Positions 33,744 through 45,975 of a stretch of 64,000 nt of DNA are shown in pieces. The DNA comes from Welwitschia mirabilis (Eukaryota > Gnetophyta > Gnetopsida > Welwitschiales): contig JBOZIK010000001.1 in assembly GCA_051453625.1 (NCBI GenBank), positions 120,912,227 through 120,976,226 on the forward strand, read 5' to 3'. Each line of letters starts with the position of its first letter. Position 1 is the first letter of the stretch. The notes beneath the pieces were generated by a model. The model was not told where the DNA came from. It searched no databases and was given only the letters and a program-made list of their open reading frames with translations. Position numbers and translations under genes: made by a program.

Positions 33744-34939
33744 TAACCTCCTACTTAGCATTATCAGTCCTTGACAAAGTAAATGATCAACTATATTGTG
33801 AGCCAATTTGACTAAGATAAATAGCAGCTAAAAAATGTAATTTGAGTTAAATTTTACCATGTAGGAATAAACGTCCGAAACAAATTAACTAATATAAATA
33901 TTGACATTTTTCTAAGGCCCCTACTTAAACACATCACCATAGAACCAATGAATGTCATACACATACAAAAGTCACAAAATGTAATAATGATAGCTTAAGA
34001 AACAATAATGTATATACATAATGCAAGACAGTGATACTAAAATTAATGTGTAAAACTTAAATAGTGATAATCTCAAGTAATGATGCATCTAAATTTCATT
34101 AATGTATCCTACAAGGGAAAAGTAAAAGAGTAATCATAACATTCTTTTCCTTAGATGATTCTAAAACATAGCTGTAAGAAAATTTTATAGTGTGCTACTG
34201 TTTTCCTGCTAAATAAAGTTCATGAAATTTATTCAAGTAACATGAAATCATATGCAAACAACTCATCATAAATATGTATCATGAAAGCTTAAACATGATC
34301 CTTTTTAAAATTATACATTTTTGCTCAATAACTCAAATGAATGCTTAGAAAGATGTCCTGTCTCCCCAATAGGTGAAGTAAAACATCTTGAATTATACAA
34401 AGTAAAAAGGATTACTATCATTCTATCTGTCATGGGGATAATAGACATGGGACAATAGTGAGTAAATGAGATTTTTAAATAGATAGGGAAAAAAATCTAA
34501 AAAAGTCTTAAAGCAAGCAAGTAGTCAAAAAGCAACAGAAAAGCAGAAAGAAGGTAGAAAGTGAATAAATATCTTGAAAAACATGACGATGATGGAAAGA
34601 GACTTATGGAAAAAGGATATTTAAAGAGAAGAAAATGCACTAAGTAGAAGGAAGCAATGCTTAAAATAACTCCAAAAATATACCCAAACTCAGTAAGCCT
34701 GAAAAAGTAAGAATTACAACTCAAAATGTATCATCATCACCTATCAAAAAGAGAAATAATAACCCTAATGAATAAAATCTAGGAGTAAAACAACAAGAAA
34801 CTACTAAATGATTAGATCCATAATATTAATTTGAAAAAGTATATAAATGACTTTGAAAAAACCAATAAAATAGCCAAAGAAAAACAAAATGAAAATAGAC
34901 TACTAGGAATATAAAGAATATTTTTTACTTACCATAAAT
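33744..34939 (-). other. 3' untranslated region of element DE
   Basis: About 1.2 kb of AT-rich sequence between the 3' LTR and the conserved block. The first 60 bases resemble the corresponding positions after LTR E and LTR C, then similarity stops. The third reading frame present in the 43.9-45.1 and 48.1-49.4 kb units is absent here. Confidence 0.5.
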
Positions 34940-35885
34940 TCTAACCTAACAAACTCACTTGGTAACAATCATAAAATCACTTGATGAAAAATGCATGACA
35001 ATATGTAAAAATTTATAAAGTACTATTCAAATGGGTAATGATTATGACAATGTCAAGTATGTCTAGTGTTATTAAATAATGAATGATAAGATAAAAAGCT
35101 AAAGAAACATAAAGTCACTAGCTCACATATCAAAATAACATTGGAATCTAAAAAAGTATAATGATCATGTAAAAGTACTATATGAAAAAAGGAGTCTAAA
35201 AAACAAGCAATGCATCTGATGATACTAAGGACATCACTGATCTCGTAGCCTCTAAGTAAAATTTTATTCTGCCATAATAAGAGGAGTGAAACTGCTATTA
35301 GAGGACTAAGGACCCACATAGCATGACCAATTGACCCCTTAGTGGAGTTTTCACAACTACTGTATCACACTGTTAAAGGCTCCTCTCAAGAAAATTTTCC
35401 TTGGTGTGCTTGCAGTAGGACATCATGGTGAGCATGTTTTTAGATATGAAAGAGCATGTCCTTTATTTCTTTTTCTTTTCTTTTCTTTATTTTTTTATTT
35501 TCTTTTTTCTTTTTTATCCCTTTTTTTGGTAGTGAAAAAGGTTCCACATAACCAAGTAATCATAAGGATAAAAGTGAAGCAATAAGATGAGAAACAAGTA
35601 AGAACATGCATAAATAACTAATTACTCATACCATTGAAAGAAAATAAAAGATCCAAGGTGTCTTTCTTCTGAATGAATTTCATAGATATACGAATGTCTT
35701 AAGATTAGGTGAATTTAATATTATCATCTTAAAATGCTCAAGTAAATGATTACTAATCATGGTAACTTTATAAAATAATACATAAGTTAAGTTAAAGATA
35801 TTCAAGTGATATCATGATGTCTATCCAAGGAATGAGTTAAGAAGAAACTTATATAATGGCAAGAGAAAGGTCCTTCTCATTGATA
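34940..35885 (-). other. Conserved block between pol and the 3' end, copy DE
   Basis: Alignable with 7885-8805 and 50700-51650. Landmarks are 'CCCCTTAGTGGAGTTTTCAC' near 35334-35353, 'GTAGGACATCATGGTGAGCA' near 35411-35430, and 'TGTCTTAAGATTAGGTGAAT' near 35694-35713. A 70-base pyrimidine tract lies at 35457-35527. Confidence 0.55.
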
Positions 35886-37200
35886 AGGGCTTTCAAGACA
35901 AGTGCTTCTATCATGTTCAAGGTTTTATTAGTAGATGACTCATAGATTTTCAACCTTTTTCTATTGACTTTTTGAATTTCTTTAGAGTTTGGATAAGAGA
36001 TTTTAATTAAGCCATTGGAATGTACTTTTTCTATAAGATAAGGACCTAACCATTTAGATGTTAACTTGTTGTGTAAAATGTGTAATTGGATATTGTATAA
36101 AAGGACAAGTTGACCAAGTTCAAATTGCTTATGAAGAAATTTTATGTCATGTTTGAACTTGGCTTAAGCTTTATGAATGAGTTGACAATGTATCGCATGA
36201 GTACATTTTTCATCTAAATGGTCAAGTTGGGCTAATCAAGTTTTAAGTTTTTTTTCCAAGTGTACAAGGTTAAGTTAATGGATGGATTGATAGAATTTAT
36301 AGCAAACATTAACTGGAAAGACACAAACTTTTCCATATGCAACTTCATATGGTAAAAAATCCTAGAGAGTTGCACTAAGTAGTATAGTAAGCCCAAAGTG
36401 CATCATTAAGTTTAGAGGACCAAGTTTTCTTATTAATAGAGACTAATTTTTAGAGCATCTTTTTAATTTCTTTATTTGTTCTTTTGGCTTAGCCATTAGT
36501 TTAAGGATGATAAGCATATGCAATTCGATGTTTAATACCAATGAATAAAAGAAGTTTCGAAAAAAGGTAATTAATGAAAAGAGTTTCCTGATCACTAATG
36601 ATGATTCTAGAAAAACCAAAACATTAAAAGATATGAGTTTAAACAAAATTTCAAATATTTTAGGCATCATTTTTTTGTAGAAGAAATGACTTCAACTCAC
36701 TTAATAATATAATTAATGATCACTAAGACATAAGTTTTGTCATGAGAAGGTGATTTGATAGGATATATAAAGTCAATCATCTAATAATCAAAAGGTTCAC
36801 ATTCAAGCATACATTTAAGGGGAATATCTTAAGAACGAGTTAGGCTACCATAACATTGACAAACATCACAACTTCTAGCAAAGTCAAATAAATCTTTAAA
36901 AAAGATTGACCAATAAAAACCAAAGTGGAAAATTTTCATTGCTATTTTTTAGCCACTAAAGTATCCATCACATACCCCACCATGGAAAAGTTTAAGGATT
37001 TCTAATGTTTGCCATTTAGGCATACATTTACACATTATTTGGTTCTTACATCTTTTATAAAGATGGGGTTCATTCCATTCACAGTGACTAATCCCATGAA
37101 GAAAAGCTTTACATTGGTTATAGTTCTAATGCTAAGGTGTTTTCATGGTAACAAGGTAGTTCATAATATTAGCACATCAAGGAGCAACATGAGTAGAAGA
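35886..37200 (-). pseudogene. Athila-like integrase, element DE
   Basis: The C-terminal module is the clearest part. Around 36050-36160 the minus strand reads 'FKHDIKFLHKQFELGQ' and 'LVLLYNIQLHILHNKLTSKW', followed at 35890-36045 by 'LIEKVHSNGLIK' and 'VNRKRLKIYE'. Core sequences lie at about 36400-36800 and the zinc-binding region at about 36850-37110, all with stops. The arrangement is the same as in elements A and C. Confidence 0.7.
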
Positions 37201-37850
37201 AATCACATAAAGTAGTTCTATAGAAATTCATTAGGAAAGAAGTTGTTTATGAGAAGTTTATCATGAGAATAAGAAAGCCAAAATAGGTGATCTACAATGC
37301 TATTATGTTTTCCAGCTTTATTGATGATGGTGAAATTAAATTCTTACATGAAAATAATTCACCTAATAAGTCTCGCAATAANNNNNNNNNNNNNNNNNNN
37401 NNNNNNNNNNNNNNNNNNNNNNNNNNNNNNNNNNNNNNNNNNNNNNNNNNNNNNNNNNNNNNNNNNNNNNNNNNNNNNNNNTTTCCAGCTTTATTGATGA
37501 TGGTAAAATTAAATTCTTACATGAAAATAATTCACCTAATAAGTCTCGCAATAAAATCATTTTTAGTCATAAGATAGCATATAGCTGCATGATTGGTGTA
37601 AACATTAATGTGAAAGCCAAGAAGATAATGTTAAAGATGATCAAGGCAAAAGATGATGGCAAAAATTTCTCTCTTAGTAGTAGTGTAGTTGGATTAAGCT
37701 TTGTATAAAGTTTTACTAAGATAGGATACAACTTTAAAACCATTTTTATATTTTTGGCAAAGCATCCCAACCATAGTAATGTTTCTTGCATTACACATAA
37801 GTTTAAAATATTTAGTCCAATCAAGACCCATATAATAAGTTTAAAGTAAA
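37201..37850 (-). pseudogene. Athila-like RNase H, element DE
   Basis: Degenerate minus-strand frames follow the RNase H of element A. The gap at 37382-37481 falls in its C-terminal half, and about 70 bases are repeated on both sides of the gap. The frame shifts near 37850, where the RT connection ends. Confidence 0.65.
37382..37481. other. Assembly gap of 100 N with duplicated flanks
   Basis: The sequence TTTCCAGCTTTATTGATGAT and the following 50 bases occur immediately left (from 37312) and right (from 37482) of the gap, nearly identical. This looks like unmerged overlapping contig ends. Confidence 0.9.
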
Positions 37851-38640
37851 TGTTTTCCTTAAGTGTATCAAACACAAATTGACATGAATCATTCCAATCA
37901 AATTTAGCATCTTTTTTGAGTAATGAGTTAAGAGGTTTATAGATATTGGCATAATCATAAATAAAATAATAATAGAAACTAGCATAACCAAGAAATGATC
38001 TAACTTGTTTGACATTGGTGTAAGGGCTAAGGTTTTTAATGATATCAACTTTTGTAGATTCAATCTTAATCATTTTCTTTGAAATATGATGACCTCAAAT
38101 GATTCCATGGGCAATAAGGAGGAAACTCTTTTTCCAACTTAAATGTAGGCCACTCTCTATACATCGATACAAGACTTTCTCTAATTTTTCTATTGTTTAT
38201 TCAAAGGTTTTACCAAAGAGGGAGAAGTCATCCATAAATTTTTAATATAATCCTCTATCATATCATAAAGTATTCCCATCATTACACATTGAAAATTTTC
38301 AGGGGCATTACAAAATTCAAAGGACATTCATCTAAAGGTAAAGTTCTCAAAGAGTGAGGTAAATATTATTTTGGATTGATCTTCACTTGTTATGCACACT
38401 TGGTTATAGATAATATACCCATCAAGAAAATAATAATAGGCATGGATTCTATCAAGTACTTGATCAAGAAAGGGTAAAGGGTAATGATCTTTTTTAGTGA
38501 CCTTATTAAGTTTTCTAGAATCAATGCACATTCTCCATTTTCCTTCTTTTTTGGAACTACTATCAGAGAACTAACTCACTTACTATAGGATATAGCATAT
38601 ATGATTCTAGCATTCATAAGTTTAAAAATATCATGTCTAC
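37851..38640 (-). pseudogene. Athila-like reverse transcriptase, element DE
   Basis: Open pieces at 38328-38531 ('MCIDSRKLNKVTKKDHYPLP' then 'FLDQVLDRI', 'YYFLDGY') and 37851-38073 ('STKVDIIKNLSPYTNVKQV', 'RSFLGYASFYYYFI', 'PLNSLLKKDAKFDW') give the fingers and the connection. The catalytic F-M-D-D codons are intact at 38227-38238 although the surrounding frame is broken. Sequence upstream of 38531 shows the KK.G region with stops. Confidence 0.8.
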
Positions 38641-39199
38641 CATTTTCATAAGTGCTGGATTAAGCCTTTTTTAGGGTTTTCTAATAGGTTTAGCATTATC
38701 CTCAAAGTAAATTTTGTGCTGGATAATGAAAAGAGGGATGACAACTAAGTCTTTATGAGTCCAAGTAAAAGCATTTTCTTTAGAAGTTAAGAGTGAGATC
38801 AAGTTAAATTCTTATTGAAGAGTAAAAATTCACTTATTATCATAGGTTTCTTTGGGTTGTCAGGTAGAAAAATGCATTTTAGATCTTTAGGAAATTCCTT
38901 AAGTTCTAGGTTGGAATTTTCAACTATTGGCCTATCTGTTGCGAGGATGATAGACATGGGATGACACTCTGTAAATAGATTTTCTAGTGAGTAAACATGT
39001 TGATTTTCATTAAAAGATTTCTCATTCTCATACTCAAGACAGTGTGTTTCAGCTAGGTTATTATATAAATTTGGTTTTTATAGAATTATCAATCTCTCCT
39101 TAATTGGTCCATGTTTAAAAACAAGGTTGGTTTAAGTTCTTATTCTAAGTTAAACTCATCTCTTGTGTCCTTTTCAGTAGCATCAAAAAATGGTAAAAT
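38641..39199 (-). pseudogene. Linker between protease and RT, element DE
   Basis: Degenerate pol sequence with no catalytic motif, equivalent by position to 12891-13540 in element A. Confidence 0.4.
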
Positions 39200-39640
39200 T
39201 TTTATTTTCTATATGACATTCCATCATTCCTGTTCATATGTCAATGATACAATGGATAGTTGCACAAAAGGCTCTTCTTATGAGTAGTGGATAACCTCCA
39301 TCATGTTCTACCTCAATGATAACCACATCTATGGGATAAAAATCTTTTTTAATTTCTATGAGTAGGTCCTTAATAATTCCTAATGGTTTTTTAATTAAAG
39401 TATCAGCTAATTCCAAGATAATTTATGTAGGTTCTATTCTATTTTCTAATCCAAGTCTTTTACATTTGTGAAGAGGCATGATGTTGACACTAGCTTCTAT
39501 GTTAATTAAATCTTTTCAAATATTTTCAAATTATTTTGTTTCCTTCCAAAGTGATACTTACAATTTCTACTCCAGGATCTCTGAATTTAGGATACTTTTT
39601 CATGACTAAGTTGGAAATAGATTGAGTAAGAAAACCTTTG
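39200..39640 (-). pseudogene. Athila-like aspartic protease, element DE
   Basis: The open piece at 39234-39416 reads 'ELADTLIKKPLGIIKDLLIE', 'YPIDVVIIEVEHDGGYPLLI' and 'RRAFCATIH'. The active site further upstream reads L-I-N-I-E-A-S: Asp is Asn (complement at 39501-39503) and the following Gly is Glu (complement at 39495-39497). Both are G-to-A changes, and the protease would be dead. Confidence 0.75.
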
Positions 39641-40499
39641 CTAGGAATGGAACCTTGTCTAGGAATGGTACATTTTTGTTTTCTTCTTATTAGGTATTTT
39701 CACAACTTAGAATATTTAAGATTTTTTAGCAAGAGTTTCCAAAAAGTTAAGTTTATGTTTACTTCTTACATCAAGGTTTTTAAATTCTCATCAAAGGTAG
39801 GATTTGTGTTTAACCTATTAAGCCAAGGAGTAAACAGTTTCTTCCCTTTGTTTTCTTGTAAAAACATTTTAATGGAGGTTTTAGCATGTGATGTTGATGG
39901 GAAGTTATATGAGTTCAAAATTTCTACATCATATTTCTCATTTCTTTTCTAATTATTTGTGGAAGTTGAAACCTCATGAGTAGGGGGTGACATATCATTT
40001 TCAATTCTTGTTATTACCTTTAAATCTCTCTTAACTTCGTTTGGGTTGGGTAAAAATTGAGATGCAAGAGACACTTATGGTCTTTGATTAACAAGTATTA
40101 TTTATTGAAGCACATTCACTAAGTTTTCAAGATTACTGTTTGTTCTTTCAATATTCTTATTGGTCTTTTTTGCATCTTTTTTAATTCTTCTATGAAATCT
40201 CTAAGTGTATCATTTTGATTTGGTTGAAAATTATAGTTATTTGATTGAAAGTTTAAATTTCTAAATCTGTTCTCGAAAGGATTCCATTATGATTATCCAC
40301 TTAATTTATGTTGAAATTGTGGTTGTCTTTTAAAGTTAGGTGTTCTTTGATTGAATGCATAAATTTTATCAAACATCCTCTCTTTATAAGTTAATAACAA
40401 GAGATACTCTTTAGTTAGATGATAATTGTGTTTACAAATTTCACAAGTTGAGGTTGTGTTTATATCTTTTACTACCTTTGCATCAACTATCAATTGAAT
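39641..40499 (-). pseudogene. Athila-like Gag C-terminus with zinc knuckle, element DE
   Basis: A 66-codon piece at 40293-40493 holds 'CEICKHNYHLTKEY', a CX2CX4HX4C knuckle whose last Cys is Tyr. It is followed by 'IYAFNQRTPNF' and a Gln-rich tail. The plus-strand open frame over 39638-39952 is the complement of the degenerate Gag/protease junction and is not a gene. Confidence 0.7.
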
Positions 40500-41400
40500 G
40501 TAATTCCCTAAAGTGGTAGTGAAATCCTTAATTAAATTAGTTGATTTACCTTTCTCTTCTTTCTTATTATGTTTAACCTCCTTTAAGTATTTTATAATTT
40601 GGCCTACAGTTTGATTTTCCTTAGTGGGTTTAGATCAAGATTGACTTATTTCTACTAAGTCTTCCTACACACTCCATGCATCTTCTAAGACTAAGTTCAA
40701 CAAGTTATCACCACAAGAAAATTCTACAAGTTATTTAGTCTAACTATTCAATCCACTGTAGAAATAATTAACTAATTCTTCTTTATAAAATTCATTAATA
40801 CAATTGGAATGGCTAGTTATCATAAAATGTTCATAAGATGTGGCATAATTCTCATGTGGTTGTTGTTGAAAGTTGGTAACTTCCTTTCTTATTTTTTCAT
40901 GGAACTTTTACTGAAAAATCTTTTAATAAAAACTTCTTACACTTGACTCCATGATTTAAGAATCTTATGTGAAATGGTTTCAAGTCAAATTTTTGCCCTT
41001 CCTCTCAGTGTGACTGGAAAAATAATCATGTAAGTACAATTACTAATATATTTATTTTCATTTTTTGAGGTAATCATAAGTTATTCAATATCAGCTAGAT
41101 GTTGGAAAGGATCTTCTTTAAGTTTCTTAGAAAAAGTTAAATAGGTACTCAAATTTATTAATTCTATATCATCATTAGGATGTAAATCAAATGAATTTTT
41201 AATTTCATACTTTTTATTAGCAATTAAATTTCTAAGAGTAACATTTTCATTTAAAGTAGAAATTCCTATTACCATTGGTGTATTAGATGAAGCAACGTGC
41301 TTTTACTTTTGTAATGATTTTGACATATTTGAAGAAGAAATGAAATGATCTACTTCTATGCTATAATTTTCTTTTACAAAATCTTATTGTAAAATAATAA
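40500..41400 (-). pseudogene. Athila-like Gag, N-terminal and central part, element DE
   Basis: The open piece at 41081-41275 reads 'LRNLIANKKYEIKNSFDLHP' and 'INLSTYLTFSKKLKEDPFQH', matching the Gag start of element A at 15419-15745. Downstream frames retain 'LVNYFYSGLNS'-like strings near 40740-40780 with stops. Confidence 0.7.
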
Positions 41401-41997
41401 AAGCAAAAAAATATTATTCTTTAATTCTTGAAATTTATGTACCTGGGATTTTCATACCTAGATTTTGCCTAAAATTAAATCATCCTTCCTTGATATTTTC
41501 TTCAATCAAGTTCTTCTCTCTTTGGTATTTTATCTTTCTACTAGAATTTATCATGTCCCTGCATACTCAGACAACAAATAAAAAACCAAAATAAAAAATA
41601 ACTAACTATCATCCACCTAGTCATGGGAAAGGGGCAACGACTACAACAACAAAAAACTAAACTCAGTCAAAAATTATTAAAACCAGAAAACTAGAATGTC
41701 ATTCAGTTTGTCATGTGGATGATAGAGAAGACAATAATATTTTTATTACTAATCTATAGATAGAAAGAAAAATTGTGAAAAAGGAAACAAATTCAAAAAT
41801 TTAGAAAATGTTATTCTCAATGTCAGGGGAATGATAAAAAAGATGAAAATACACTTTAAAACTATATAAAATAAAAATTGTTAAAATAAACCTACTTAAG
41901 CTATGCTAAAAATACAATACTATTTTAAATAAATAGCCTAAATAGAAATTTGAGGTACTAACTTGAATAATGATAATCCTCCAGCTCCTTGCAACCC
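41401..41997 (-). other. Leader between primer site and gag, element DE
   Basis: Untranslated leader with degenerate copies of the family palindrome near 41605-41640 and 41697-41735. No reading frame of note. Confidence 0.5.
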
Positions 41998-42015
41998 TCC
42001 TCAGTAATGACATCA
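41998..42015 (-). other. Primer-binding site, tRNA-Asp type (strongly decayed)
   Basis: On the minus strand this reads TGATGTCATTACTGAGGA. Against TGGCGCCGTTGCCGGGGA it has seven differences, all G-to-A or C-to-T. The three-base spacing to the LTR is kept. Confidence 0.75.
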
Positions 42016-42018
42016 AAA

Positions 42019-43274
42019 TGTTATGGTGTGAATTATACAATCTTTAAGTCCTTTAGGCAAAACCTATAAATCACAATGCTTGTAGAAAACACATGCTAGT
42101 ATAGATGGGAGTTAACCTAAATGTTATAATCTATTAAAGGCACTAGATTAGAAGTTAGAGAATTAATTTCCAAAAGTATTTTTAATCTTTTCTATTTCAA
42201 TAAATGAAAGTAAACAAATATGAAAATGTAATCCAATGATAAATAAAGGTGAAATAAAAATGATGAAAAAGGAAGTGAGACGGATTCTATTTAGATTTTA
42301 ATCCTCCTATTATAAGAACTATTTATGTATAACTTAAATTAACTAGAAAGAGTTATATTACTTATTCCTAGCTAACATAAACTATAACAATTGTCCAATA
42401 GAATATGGATAATGTAATATGAAATTAGAATAAATTAGTAATGCAAATATAAACCAAGGAAATCAACCTTAATAAAGGTTGTCCTTCTAATCTAAATAAA
42501 CTATAAAACTGTCACTAAACTATAATTAACTTAAACTATAAGGGACATAAACATAATTGTAGTAAAAAGAGTAATTGAATTGACATGAAACTTTTACATC
42601 CATTTACAAAAAAGTAATAGCACCTCAATGGAGGATACTTAGTCCAACACCAATGTAAACTTCTCTTTGTAGCTATTGGATGAACCTCTTATCCTTTAAT
42701 CTTCTATTACAAGAACATCAAATACAAATGATGCAAAAAAAAGTGAAGGAAAGGGAGGGTATTTATAGTTTTACATTAAAGTTTTAGACTCTTAATCCTA
42801 TAAGTTAGAGACGAAACCCTAGCAGCCCATATGGGTTTCATGACATTATTACAAGAATAATTCTTTCCATCTATAGAAAATAATTATCGTCTTGACTGTT
42901 ATTAAGATGAAAATGGGGATATCACTCCATATTAAATAGTTGTTCATCAGCTTCAGGTCCTATAATCAACTCCATAAAATTCATCAATGCCAGTAGTGCT
43001 ATCATCCTACCTATTGTGAGGATGACAAAGGAAATAATAGGCTTCTTCATCTTCTAGCTCTAGGCAAAATCAGTCTTCTTCATGGTAAATCCTTCCTTTA
43101 AAGTATGAAGTATCAAAACAAGCTTGAGCTACCTTCAAATATGTTAAGAATTACATGTTTTAGTGATCATCCTATATGTTCTTCATAACCATTAAAATTA
43201 CATCCAAACTTGTATAAATGTCCTACAAAATCACTTAAGATACATCATCAAATTCCTATAAATTAGTACCACAA
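42019..43274 (-). mobile_element. Athila-like LTR E (shared LTR)
   Basis: It starts TGTTATGGTG three bases from the primer site and ends near ...GTACCACAA at 43274. It is the 5' LTR of element DE and, by position, also the 3' LTR of the deleted unit 43275-45975, whose 3' region begins directly after it. It pairs with LTR D in sequence. Confidence 0.75.
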
Positions 43275-45975
43275 TAGTCCTTGAGAAAACCAGATGGTAA
43301 ACCATGACTATGAGCTAACTTGTCCAATAATAAAAATAGTTATGGTATTAAAGAAATCATCTCATAAAAATTTTCAAGAATCTTAAAGATACAAAATGAA
43401 TTATAAAAAATCAAAAAACTGAACATTTCACCTAAGTAAGTAACTAGTCATACAGTCATCCGGGCCATTGTCTGGATGATAAAAGGAATGACAAGCTGAA
43501 AAAAATGGTTTCGGAAAATAGAATCTTGTGACAACTTTTTTTTTAAAAAATAATCATTTAATGCATTTTATAAATAAAATCCTTCCACTGAAATATACAG
43601 TAATAACTAAAAAGATCATCCAAATAAAATCAATCCTCATAAATCATATGAAAAAGATAGATAATCATAAAAATCAGATAAAGAGAAATACACCATGTTG
43701 AATTGAAAAATAATATGTATATGTATATGTAAAATAGTGAGTTTCAGTACAAAAATACATAAAAGAAGGGATATAAAATATGACAAAATCACTTCCCTCA
43801 TCATCGCATAATAAATTCTGTCTGGGTAGATGGCTTAGGTGTAAGGGAAGAAGAGGGAGAATGCTTAATATAAACATAGAAACGGAGGTCCAAAGATATG
43901 GAAATAAAATAGATCATCTCATCATCTTGAATATGAATAGACTCTAGAATGTCTACTATAACACTCTACTGAATGAAGACAATGCACTAGCACATGACAA
44001 TAATCTAGTCCTCAGAGTGCTAAACTCTTCTCTTAACTATTAGGATCCTCTACTCTAATGTTTGAGTCCTCTGATCTAAAGCCTAGATCCACTATTCTAA
44101 GGTCTAGATACTATGATTCATAAAACCTTTGATGGTCTCAGTGGTCTCTGCCAGAAGGGCCTATATCTGTTTAAGTGTAAGATTAACCATAGGTCTCTAT
44201 AACTGAGGTCGCTTTGCCTCTCTTGGTACTTGTATGTTCATGTCTTATAAATAGTAATTTAAAGTTTATATGTGAGAAAGACACTCTTGCCCATGGGTTA
44301 AAGTGTTCCAAATCATTTGAATAAAGCTAAAATGAAGTATAAATAACCTAGAATCTGCAATTGTCATGCCTCCACCATCAACCTGAGTCTCCTCTAGATG
44401 AAGGTCGAAGTTCATCTATTCACTTTGCTTGAAAGATAACGGTATCTGTAAATGCAAAATCATAGAATGATTATCATGGAATGATGGACTTATGTTATGA
44501 ATTAGCCCTTTGTAAAGTACTCTATATATAGTTATCAATTGTGTGACAAGACCTCCTTGCCTATCTATCATTAGATCTACTAAAATATCTAATACAGTGC
44601 CATATGCATAACACTCCTCAGTTCTTCCAGTCGAATAAATGTATAAACTTTCAAGTCCACCTAAATTTGTAACTATTATGATGTAAGATGGAAGTATGAA
44701 GATCTCATGATCCCAAATATATGCTATAATAAATGTTAATCAAGTAACTATGAGAATCTGCATGACGCTCTATATGCATGATGTCATAGAACTCTCTTAT
44801 ATGACTCATGTGTATTAGTAATCCATTGGAGATGGAGATCTGAGAGCCTTTGATCAACCTCAGGCTCTATCTTGCTTACAAAACCTATAAAATAATGCTC
44901 AACATGGATAGTAGCTATTTAAGTCATCAAAGAATGTTCATGTCGAGGTGGAGGATGTACTGGCTCTGCACACTTGACCTCTGGTGATACTAAAGAATAT
45001 GCGTCCTACTTTATAGCCTTGGACTCAGCCTTAGCCTATCTATATCTATGCGTATGAGGCCTATTCAATCAAAAATATATAAAAAAAGTCATGTGAGATT
45101 GAATAGACATGTTAAATACATTGCATGAATATGCAATAATGACCTCAAAATTGATTAAAAAATAAGAAAAGTGATAAAAATACATCCTATCCCCTTTAAA
45201 AGTGTTAATACATCCCATATTACCTAGTTGTGAGAAGAAAAAAGTGAAACATGTGAAAAGTGAAAAAGTAGTTTTTTTAGTGGGCCCCACATATGATAAA
45301 AATTCAAAGTGTTCAAAATAAAAAATCTAATCCAGTAGAGTCATAGAACACATTAAACTAATCAATTTTCCCTAAAGGACCATTACATTTGGATCTACAG
45401 TTTGCGAGAAGTTGAGTTTAAAATGTTAAAGTTTTCTTATACAATGCACAACTGACCATAACTTTCAAAATACATGTGAAAATCCAATCCATAAGTTCCA
45501 AATTGAAGAGCATAAAAAACTAATAAACATAAATGAAAACTATGTATCAGAAGGATAAAAATTAAGAGAAAAAATTGAAAAACAAAAGGAAGAGAAAAAC
45601 ATACCTCATTTTGATAAATTTACTAAAAACTTTAAATTCTGGATATGAAATCGAGTGGAATAAAATCCAAAGTATTGGTATGTTTTAGAGGGGTTTTCAT
45701 CTCTCAAAAAAATAATATAAATGATGAAGAAATGAAGAAAAATGAGGAAAAAGGATTTGGACCATGATTTTATTGCACTATCACTTGATCATGTTCTTCA
45801 AACAATATCCCTAAGATGACTCTTAGAAAAAATCATGTCGTCGTCCATCTGGTGTTATCTAGATGATAAAGTGGATGATGCAAATATGAAAAGTTTTTAT
45901 AGAAAGACCAAGTTTACTAGGTTCAAACTTGTTATTAATAATATCCTTATTAATTATGTGGTAATGATATCAAGA
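43275..45975 (-). mobile_element. Internally deleted Athila-like unit
   Basis: This 2.7-kb stretch lies between LTR E and LTR C. Almost all of it is homologous to 47564-50165, the 3' region of element C, in the same orientation. At 45957-45972 a decayed primer site (CATTACCA-type remnant, only C-to-T and G-to-A changes) abuts LTR C. Gag and pol are absent: the deletion joins the 3' region to the primer site between about 45900 and 45957. Confidence 0.65.
43890..45065 (-). pseudogene. Third reading frame in env position, copy 1
   Basis: Read on the minus strand with frame changes, this region follows the copy at 48120-49385. The best block, about 44515-44770, reads 'DHEIFILPSYIIIVTNLGG', 'LESLYIYSTGRTEECYAYG' and 'LDILVDLMIDRQGGLVT'. 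Upstream there is 'AEPVHPPPRH' and 'IEPEVDQRLSDLHLQWI' near 44830-44960. The protein-level likeness despite many stops suggests a real former gene. I do not recognise the family. Athila-type elements are known for an env-like frame at this place, but I see no signal peptide or membrane segment here. Confidence 0.5.

Larger units (their letters stand above)
32515..43274 (-). mobile_element. Athila-like element DE with both LTRs
   Basis: On the minus strand: 5' LTR E (42019-43274), primer site, leader, gag, protease, RT, RNase H, integrase, conserved 3' block, 3' LTR D (32515-33743). The two LTRs belong to one subfamily distinct from LTRs A, B and C. At about 10.8 kb the length is normal for an Athila-type element without an env-position frame. 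A 100-N gap at 37382-37481 has duplicated flanks. Every gene is interrupted. Because the neighbours share LTR E, a target-site duplication cannot be assigned. Confidence 0.8.

Noticed and set aside
34497-34724. 75-codon Phe/Leu/Ser-rich minus-strand frame
   Set aside because: It is a low-complexity opening in AT-rich 3' sequence, not conserved in the other copies.
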